Shown piece by piece: positions 56,281-64,000 of a stretch of 64,000 nt of DNA. This DNA is from Gracilariopsis chorda. Its lineage: Eukaryota; Rhodophyta; Florideophyceae; Gracilariales; Gracilariaceae. Location: the NCBI GenBank assembly GCA_003194525.1, contig NBIV01000020.1, positions 1 to 64,000 on the forward strand, read 5' to 3'. The position numbers and the translations under genes are program-made. Every line of letters begins with the position of its first letter. Position 1 is the first letter of the stretch. The notes beneath the pieces were generated by a model. That model ran no database searches, had not been told where the DNA came from, and saw only the letters and a program-made list of their open reading frames with translations.

Positions 56281-58064
56281 AGGACTTGGGGATATGCATA
56301 TGATAAATTGTCAATAAAAGCCCGAGTTCGGCGGCCCCCAAGCCAACTCAGGCCAGACCACTTCTTCTCCCTTCGGCAACCCCCACCTTCTCTTAGAGCA
56401 GTCTGCTCCTCCCTGCCATCAACCGCACTTTTCCCCACCTACCCTTTCACTTGGTACGGCTTGGTCTCCCGCACCTTTACACGTGCTTGTACTAACACGG
56501 CCCTTGTTTGGGCTCATCATCCGTGGCACGGTGCACTTCGGCCGCGTACTAAACCTAAAGTCTTGGTCGTGCGTGTTGGCCGTGGTGCTATATTAGGAGT
56601 GGTCATCAGCACTACGCTAGATTTAAGGTTTTGGTTGCGTAGTTTATCCGCAGGTGCAGTCTCTTCGCTACATTTTCCCAAGCTTTTTCGCTTGTTTTGT
56701 TATGCAATCACTAACTGGTTCCCTTGCTACGTAATATATTGGTTATTTGACCCATTTTGTTTCTGTTTACTACATTGGTATTGCACGCCTGTGCTGGTAC
56801 TCTGGAGCTACGATTCTATTTCTGATCTGCCCTCCAGTGAACAATGGTACAAAAAGGACTGTCATCGTCCGGTGTCGTGACAACGTGCAACATGACACTC
56901 ACAGAATACACGTGATAGAGAGTGGGCCGTGTGACAGGACATTATAGAACTGTAAGACACTTCTATATTGAGTGGCCGTACATAGGTGGCAGCCGACGCC
57001 ACCACTCTGCGGAGTAGAGAAAAAGTGAATCTAACTTATAATTTTCCGCAACTAGTGGTTTTCCCATCGAAAAGATTGAGCTCCGACTAGATTTCCATCG
57101 GTACAGGCCACGAATCCATCCCGGAGAGTGCTGGATTTGCTTGCGGGCTAGTCTTTCCCTCTGCACACCGGAGAGTGAAGACCCGTCATCACGCATTACG
57201 GAACCTTCATCCTTTTACCTCTAACGTGTTAGGGATTGTTATACTCTGCCCTGTTACGCAGGATAATCAGCATTTCTTTAGGTTTCATCCACACCCTCGA
57301 GATCGAACTGCCACAGCTCAGGATACTTTGGCACCACGCATGGTATTTGTGCCATACCGTTTTTTCAGAAGTTTCCCTACTGGCCTCGTCACCGAATCAC
57401 CGCACCGCAGTGTACAGAACAGGTAGCGGTCACTCGGAGTGATAACGGGCTAATGCGGACCGTACTGGAAGTCTCTACCCACTGATTGACCCTTTCAAAG
57501 CTAGAAAGGCTCGAAAACCTTAGGGTGATTTTCGCTTGCGCCGCTATTTCGTATGCCCACTTGCTTTGCATCCCAAACACGTCCATCCATACCACAAACA
57601 ACAAGGACCCTCCTGCCACCACTACTCAGGGCTTCAAAACATGAATACGCCCAAAACCACAAACTCTCATGGTCATGCAAAAAGAAACCTCACCAACTTA
57701 ATCCAAGCCTGCAAATGCCGAAATGCGGCCCTATGGACAGTTCCACACGATATTGAACTCACCAACTTTGATCAATACAAAAGTTTTCAATTGCTTCCAA
57801 AACAGCACCAACCACCTTCAGAATCCATTATTTCTTTGAAGATAGTGTAGCGCTATACGCGATCTACAGAAGGCATTGGTACCGAATGCAAAGCGAGATG
57901 CAATATACGCGGAGAACTTATGAAAACAGGCCTCCACTACGACCTTAATTATGGAACCACTTTCACATCCAATCATACAACGCAGAGACTTCTCACCACA
58001 CTCCATGTAAAATATATGTATCTAATGGAACAATTTGATATCAAATCAGCATCGCGTCATGAAA

Positions 58065-59035
58065 TCTGATAGCACGAGCAAGCAGTTTATGTGAAACATG
58101 TACAGAAAACGATCAGGGGGGAGATTCTCTAAAGGTCTTTGTGGCCTTGGTCTCTTGCAAGGTAGGCACAGCGACAGGGCCCTGCGTACCACAGAGTTTT
58201 CCGTTGTAAAATCAAGGTGGAATCCGGCTCTACTGACGGAGGTATTTCCGAGAATCGGGCTATGAGCTGCTGAGCTTAGTGCACAGGTTCGTGCCAGCGG
58301 TTTTCCGATCCAGGTAGAATGAAAAGAGAAAAGAGGAAAAGGGGAGAAAGAACCGAGAGAAAAGGTAAACCCCAGCAGGTCGTGCGGAAAGCCAAAGAAG
58401 ACCCCGCAATTTTGCTGTTTCTTATACAGCCAGCACGGCAAAACTCAATACTGAGTAGAATGACTTTCTGTTCCTGCAGTAAAAAAGTAAGCAAAACGAA
58501 AAAAAATCAGTGAACACTGGGCGAACCCACGTTTTAAGACAGATCAAGGGTTTTAGTTGAAACTGTGCGGGTGAGTACCACGAGACCAAACGTGGTGAAA
58601 CCCTGCAGAGGGACCAAGCACCTTCGCACAGGCGATAAACTCAGAGCCGAGTCACAGCTTAAGTTTGCACAGGGTGAAATGGCAGGGCCGTCCTTCCTTA
58701 AGTACTATGAGTTTATCATAAAATTAAGAACACTACTACTGTAGTATGCGACACGGGTTGTCCATGCGTTTGTGTCACTGAGCTGTATAGTCAGTCATGC
58801 CGCAAGATGACACGTGTGATTCGTGCTCGCCATCCGTAACACCCGTACTCTTACCAACGTCCATCTATTCCAGATATCATAGGAATCACTCACGAATGTT
58901 ACAAAGTACGGAATAAAATTCATGTCGAATTTCCGGCAGAATGTCCAAGAGTCCACTCATAGCTGATTAGAACCGATGCCACGTTGGTACTAAATCATTT
59001 ATGACCCAATCTTTAGCACCCCCTATGCGCACATC
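58065..59035 (-). repeat. Gypsy-type LTR (family B, copy 3) inside copia C3 RT
   Basis: Similarity to the copia RT stops near 58055 and resumes near 59045; the DNA between is LTR-like. It shares landmarks with the E1/E2 LTRs (CTCTTGC..GGTAGGC, a purine-rich GAAAAGAG block, GCGATAAACTCAGAGCC, CCTTAAGTACTA) and patches with copies 1 and 2. It appears to be a solo LTR about 950 bases long. Confidence 0.65.
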
Positions 59036-59920
59036 GTCACCTACAGACTGCTAAACGGCAACCTATATGGCTTTCCACCTAACGCCTACTGCAACATTCA
59101 TGGATTAAAGAAATTCCTGACGACGCTCCATTGCGTCCCATCGGAATACGACCATTGCCTAAACAATAGGGTCTGTGACAGTGGCGTGATACTTGTAAGC
59201 ACCACCATCGACGAATTCTTGTTACTGAACCTTCACCAACACCACTTTGAAGAACTCCCGGCTCAACTCTTAACCAAGTACAACGCCAAGCGTGTTGATC
59301 AACCAACTAAATTCTTAAAATCATCTATACGCCGCACCCCCGAGCGATATAGTCATGTATCACAGCAGGATACAATACACGGAATACTGGTGCAACCCAA
59401 CATGGAAAGCTGTCATCCCACCCACACTCCGTGTGAAAACCTCACTCACATTGATAAGCAAACCACAACACAACTCATCACTAAAGATCACGCAACATTC
59501 TACCGATAAATACTAGGAGACATCAGATATGGCACAGACAGCACTCACCAAGAAGAGACATCCTATATATAACAGAATAACTCGCGGAACACATGAACAA
59601 TCCCCAAGTTCATCACTGGCAAGCACCAAAAGCGGTTCTGCAATATGTTAAAGTCAAGGAAACGCACGGAATTTTATATCGAAAAACAAAACCAAATAAA
59701 CGAACACAGCTCTTCATATTGTACAGCAATTTTGACATTATTAACGAAACAAATCGCAAATCGTTAGCTGGTGGTCCTCATCTCATCTGCAAAACCCTGA
59801 TCTGTTGGTAATCCAGCAAGCAAAAGATGGTTACACAATCCACAAATAAAGCAGACTACAGCGTGGCAGCTATTGCTGCTCGCCACACGCATTGGCTCCG
59901 TAATTTGCTCTAATCTTCAG

Positions 59921-61080
59921 TTTTGACCTGCGCAAAGGCAAGTAACTGTTCTCCATAAACCTCGTGGCCGTAACTGTTATTCTACGTTCCCTATCTTTGC
60001 CGTTATCAACGTTCCGCGGAAAACCAACGTTCAGAAGCCCAGTTTCCTACCGCTTACAAGCCTAAACCTCTGGGATCATATTACCATTCTCGTTCAAAGC
60101 TCATAAAAAAGCACACCATACACTTCTCACCAGCTCCCGAATTTTCATCAAAATCAGATGAAGGGATCTAGCTTTACGAGGCACATAGACAACACTTTTC
60201 GCGTTAAAAATGGAATGCAAACATCACATCGTAGAACTTGTCAATAAAAATTACGGCTGGGTTTGAAAAAGTGCACCAGACCTAAGCCCAACGTCCAACT
60301 GCCAACAGTCTCCTTCAATTGAACCAAATTGGCTTAATACACCTTTTTCGCAGATGAAATCGACAGCGTCAGGCATAAGAACTCCGAACTAATGTGCGGA
60401 AATTTGGTGGATCGATGATTGCAACCAGAGCGAAGATGTGGACAACGGTTCCATACCCTCCGGCCCAGCTACAGTAACAGAACTTAGCGTTTTCCAGAAC
60501 CTTAATCAACATGAAGATACCCATAGATATTGAAACATAACTGAATTCATCTAATCTTGGTCTAATTCCTTCCCCAATTTTCTTTGCACCATATCACGAA
60601 CAGGAGATAAAAATCTCGATTACTGGCTTCTTCTCCCTCTCTCTCAGACATTCTATCACTCCATCTCCCATGAAAAACTCTAATGGTCAAGAATGACGGC
60701 AGATATCATTTAGAACGATGCCATTGCATCGTTTCAAAGTGCGATCAGGTGCGCTCTTTGGAAAAGATTCGCCTATCAAAAGCCTTTCGAACAGCTTGAG
60801 ATCATTTACAATATCCCAGAGAGTCGCATCCGCCGATGGTACAATGCGTGGATGCGTACGTATCCTTCCCGTTAAACGATCTGTCCAGCTGAAGTCAATA
60901 TTCATCTGAACGGTGTTGGTCGCCCTATTGCACCAACCGCCATTTAGAGAGAGCAATCGTAAAGGCCATCTTGTACTTCCAGGACAACAATACCCCGCTC
61001 AGAAAGGTATGTATTCACGATCTCCTATAGACCTTTGTACTCTCAACGAATAACGAACCACAGCACCAAATCAGTTTCAT
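59921..61080. other. Intergenic with one unidentified frame
   Basis: Sequence after the copia C3 RNase H, perhaps its 3' LTR, though no partner is seen. On the minus strand 60687-60956 is an 89-codon frame (VQMNIDFSWTDRLTGRIRTH, ATLWDIVNDLKLFERLLIGE) with protein-like composition and no recognised family. It could be a fragment of a larger lost gene. Confidence 0.3.
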
Positions 61081-61690
61081 TTGTGGCTGTCAGACGCTAG
61101 GAGGATCATATTGCATATATTCTAACGAATATAAAAGTTTTTACTTATAATTCATAGAAGGTATAAGTCCTGTAGTAAAAATCTTTTTTAAAGTATGTAT
61201 GAAAGAAACTATATGGTAATTAACTTTTATTATAACATAAAATAAATTTACCCGCAAAATATATTCTGTTTAATTTCTGTTAAGATATATTGCCATAATA
61301 TTTGTCAATCCGTGGAACTTACTTGAAAATAAATTGTAAGTAAAGGAATCATTTTGCCATTTAGTAGCATTAAATACTGCTTTATTAAGTTTTAATTGAT
61401 TACCCTAAATTCATAGTGTAAAGTAAAATATAATAATTAGGTATATAGTAATATATAGATAAGTTTTCTAACTACCCCATTTTTTAACTAGTAAAGCTTT
61501 TTTGCCATTAATGATATTTCTGTAGAACCTTTTTTGATCTAGATGGGGTTTATCAAAGAAAAAACGTAACATTAGAAAAAAAATCATACGAGATATCGTG
61601 ACTAATGGTGATTTTCTAGAGTTTAAAAGAAGATTATGGAATTTTAGTACCTTTTGTTCCTTTTAATCCAGAAGTTGTTCAAATTCTACT
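61081..61690. other. AT-rich island, possible organelle DNA insert
   Basis: Two sampled 60-base lines hold 20-22 % G+C, while neighbouring sequence is near 45-50 %. On the minus strand a 60-codon stretch from about 61660 to 61475 is open and Lys/Phe-rich (FFFDKPHLDQKRFYRNIING, KKALLVKKWGS then stop), as in red algal plastid or mitochondrial genes. No specific organelle gene was recognised. Confidence 0.45.
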
Positions 61691-62519
61691 CTATTTTTTA
61701 AAGACATTACCGAGCTTCATGGATTCGCTAAGCGTCGCAATTTTCAGTATAAACTAGTCTGTGTAATGGAATTTGAACGACTTGAAGCTCTAATTCCTGC
61801 ACAAGTCCCGCGAAATATCCCCCTGCTTCAGAGGTTGATGCAAAATTATTACGCATATTATTCCAAGCAAGTATTTAACTTCTACAAATCGCGGGCATCG
61901 ATTTCCAAATCACTCTATCGAAGCCTGTGGAAAGGCACTTTAAGATCGGATTCGGTTCTGAGCCAAACGTCCGGCCGGAAGAAAGGCGCCAATGATCTTG
62001 TGATTATGAAGTCCGTAATCTCCGCTGATGATCCAGCATGGACGCCTATTGTGGTGTTTTAAAAGAAACGTGCCCACATCAGGTACAGTGATGGCATTTT
62101 TCAGATATTCCAGGCTTTCTTACCACTTTGCTACTTATTTCAAAGACCATTCCCTGGGGTCAATAGCGCAATCTTTTTTGAAATTGCAAAGTCTTTCATC
62201 GAGGCAACAGAAGATGTTTGATGTGGTTACAACATTTTTCTAGTCGTGGCTGGTTGTGCAGCTCAGCAGCCGTTTCACACACTGGATTTCCTACGCGAAA
62301 GCCGGGTCATTGTTTTCTCGCTACCTTTCCATACAAGCCATGTACTTCAGCGGCTTGACGTAAACGTTATTACCGCTTATAAATCGTACCTGCAGTGCGA
62401 CTTACACCGCGTTGCAAGGATGGTTACGGGCATGGATGCTTTCGATATCACAGATTGTGTGAACATCTCCCTATCCGAGTCTTTTGCAGTATCGAACATT
62501 CCTAACGGGTTTGATTGAA
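61690..62519 (+). mobile_element. pogo/Tigger-like (DDE_1) transposase remnant
   Basis: The open stretch at 62246-62519 contains LDFLRESRVIVFSLPFHTSH with VLQRLDVNVITAYKSYLQ, matching the P-x-H-T-S-H-x-L-Q-P-L-D-V block near the third acidic residue of DDE_1 transposases. Upstream pieces (61766-62062, 62028-62243) are in other frames and less clear, so the gene is broken at least twice. The catalytic Asp residues could not be assigned with confidence. A gypsy LTR starts about 150 bases downstream. Confidence 0.5.
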
Positions 62520-62670
62520 CTAGTCTCTGGGTACAGTCAGCTCTTTTTTTATCTCTAGAACCGTTGACGGATGCTTTGTGTGTTGGAGAGAGTGATATAA
62601 GTGACCCGGAGAGTTTGGATCACTTTTTGAAAATGTGTTGCCGTAAGGTGCGGGGTTTTGTGATGGAATG

Positions 62671-63450
62671 TGTGGTGCATTGCACTTGACTGATAGAACG
62701 CCGAAAGACGTTCGGGATCTTTTCTCGTTAGGGGTGAACCACGATGTGTAGAGCCCTTGCAGAGGTGGCACAATGATATAGGTTTGTAAGTCCAAGGCCG
62801 CACAATGCGACCTGCGCAGGGAGGTTAAAGCACGAATCCGGTATCTGTGGAAGTGGTGAGTGGGGGTGAGTGTCGTCGAGAGACGTAAGGTTTTCACGGA
62901 AGTGGCATGCGGAAACAAGGGCCGCGGGATGTGGGAAAGCCACCCTATGAAGGGAAGGAGGGAAGAGGAAACTCAGTCACGAGCGTATTGACGGATGTAA
63001 ACGGCGGTGTTGGAAAGTAACTCATATAGAAAGACGAGCACCAAAGTGGTTAGAATAACAGTCACGATACTGGACTCCTTTAGACGGGGACAGGGGATAG
63101 ATTTTCCGTACGCTGCGGTACTTCCCTCCGAAAAACAGTAGAGATCATACGACGGCGTCGAGGTCTAGACCCAGCTCTCCAGGTTGAGGCTTTTGTTGGG
63201 GAAGTTGTATTGGTATGACGGCAACTTGCCGGCGCACTAAGTACTAACCATCCCAGAAATTGGTGTAAAATAAGAAATAATATTTCAACTAAAATTATTC
63301 CACATGGGTGGTTCATGCCCACCACTGTGGCCAACTATCAACTGACTCTTCCGTTTGCCGGTCGTACTTCATGCAAGGAATACATTACCGAAACATTCGG
63401 GAAATCATCCAAGAGGCAAAAATACCTCCCTGAGCGCGTTGCAATTCATA
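62671..63450 (-). repeat. Solo gypsy LTR of the E2 subfamily
   Basis: Resembles the E2 LTR along most of its length: GTGGTGCATTGCAC (62672), GGTGAACCACGATGTGTAGA with GCCCTTGCAGAGGTG, TTTGTAAG, GGGAGGTTAAAG, GGCGCACTAAGTACTA (63230), CCTCCCTGAGCGCGTTGCAA (63426-63445). No gag or pol follows on its left, so it is a solo LTR or a truncated element. Confidence 0.7.
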
Positions 63451-64000
63451 TCCTCCTCCTTAGTCCGGAAAGCAACCGCGGACGCGCAGGAGCCCAGCAG
63501 AAAATGGGTGATGAAATTTCGGGCCTCTGAGGGTCAATGGTTCAAACCTCTGCGTCAGAGACACAACGCCTTGCAAACGCAGCGAATCATCTTCCCATAC
63601 TTCCATGCCCTTCAAGTTCCACCAAAACTCACTCAGATGCCACACGTTCAAAGAGAAATATGAACAAACACCACAATGCTCAACTTGCGGGACCGGCTTC
63701 AGTCGGAAAATTCACAACTGGTTTTCGGTCACTGTCCCTGCCGCAAGGTAGTCAAACTCCAGCACCCCCGGCCAACATTGGCGTAGCGTCCCATCATGAG
63801 TTCCAACCTACACCAGCGATGGCGCCTTGCAGGCCGACCACGGCGATGAACTGGCCGTCATTTAACGCTCTCATATGCTGAAATGCGATGAATCGGAGTC
63901 ATGCATACCGGCTTTCGCTTGTGCTGTTGTTCCATTCCGTTGCTGTGCTCAATAATAAATTGGTTTCCACATACGAGGCTGGCTCCGGCACCCTACCCGA
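63451..64000. other. Window end, no gene recognised
   Basis: A plus-strand frame of 114 codons at 63537-63881 is Thr/Ser/Pro-rich with no domain. It could be the N-terminal part of an element Gag or of a host protein. Confidence 0.25.

Larger units (their letters stand above)
54950..57530. other. 2.6-kb insert between copia C3 integrase and RT
   Basis: Copia similarity stops near 54930 and resumes near 57550. In between are a GC-rich half (55000-55560) with short repeats, the intact small gene copy B (minus strand) with its promoter, and 56300-57530, which has a 220-codon frame (56218-56880, plus) without recognisable features. No terminal repeats were seen, so the mechanism of insertion is open. 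Confidence 0.5.
52440..59920 (+). mobile_element. Ty1/copia relic C3, interrupted twice
   Basis: Plus strand, in order: Gag start near 52500-52600 (SLPKLTPVNYVSWLFAFKPH), Gag end near 52900 (LSGYVKEHKKLRQ), protease with flanks at 53470-53710 (LDSSVNMSHF, CSHDGFLRTQ, VHHLAQQYGIVSYT), integrase core end near 54535-54720 (ERFNRAVM, IIFIENLIYQTSIQTYSYHR), reverse transcriptase at 57600-58050 (HTTQRLLTTLHVKYMYLMEQ, FDIKSA) and again from 59050 (LNGNLYGFPPNAYCNIHGLK), and RNase H end near 59600-59910. Dozens of breaks. Between integrase and RT lies a 2.6-kb foreign segment, and the RT itself is split by a gypsy-type LTR. Confidence 0.8.

Noticed and set aside
56218-56880. 220-codon plus-strand frame overlapping the promoter of gene copy B
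   Set aside because: No recognisable domain, aromatic- and Arg-rich with irregular composition, and it overlaps the conserved promoter motif of the minus-strand gene.
1-64000. CRISPR arrays, rRNA genes, bacterial operons
   Set aside because: No regular spacer-repeat arrays, no rRNA landmarks, and gene style is eukaryotic throughout.

Overview
The window looks like nuclear DNA of a eukaryote with compact, intron-poor genes packed into a short island and surrounded by thick layers of decayed transposable elements. A NEDD8-activating E1 subunit, an ABC half-transporter, a CXXC_R1-type zinc finger gene, short GT-AG introns and Ty3/gypsy, Ty1/copia, Tc1/mariner and piggyBac remnants all fit a florideophyte red alga of the Chondrus crispus type. 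That assignment is inference from gene style, not a database match.

Layout. 1-15 kb: a three-level stack of Ty3/gypsy elements. A minus-strand element (E1, running off the left edge) sits inside the pol of a second minus-strand element (E2), and E2 sits inside the gag of an old plus-strand element (E3). 15-18.2 kb: an LTR remnant, a NAM/Myb-SANT-like DNA-binding relic and poorly readable sequence. 18.2-20.5 kb: no gene recognised. 20.5-28.6 kb: the host gene island, with a possible small gene (-), a five-finger C2H2 protein (+), the NEDD8 E1 regulatory subunit (+, one short intron), a half-size ABC transporter (-), a two-exon Cys-containing gene of unknown function (-) and a zf-4CXXC_R1 gene (-). 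28.6-34 kb: a short tandem repeat, a broken copy of a small unknown gene (copy A), a decayed zinc finger pseudogene and a Tc1/mariner remnant. 34-43.3 kb: a fairly young Ty1/copia element with 121-bp LTRs inserted in an older coding relic, then further unrecognised coding relics that may be virus-derived. 43.7-47 kb: an old copia remnant and an LTR. 50.2-52.1 kb: a piggyBac transposase remnant. 52.4-59.9 kb: a third copia relic, split by a 2.6-kb insert carrying an intact small gene (copy B) and again by a gypsy-type LTR. 61.1-62.5 kb: an AT-rich island of possible organelle origin and a pogo/Tigger-like transposase relic. 62.7-63.5 kb: a solo gypsy LTR.

Two results deserve attention. First, copies A (30.1-30.7 kb, plus) and B (55.7-56.3 kb, minus) are a duplicated unit of an undescribed protein family. 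They share the coding sequence, a TATA box, a 15-bp upstream motif at the same spacing and about 95 bases of upstream homology. Copy B is open and sits inside a dead copia. Second, the three gypsy elements, though diverged, keep the same short arrangement at the gag/pol junction: a G-A(4-5)-C run followed by a CUCCC/GGGAG stem-loop, as expected for programmed -1 frameshifting.

All boundaries were set by eye. Element ends, intron choices and relic identities without a clear motif are marked with low confidence.
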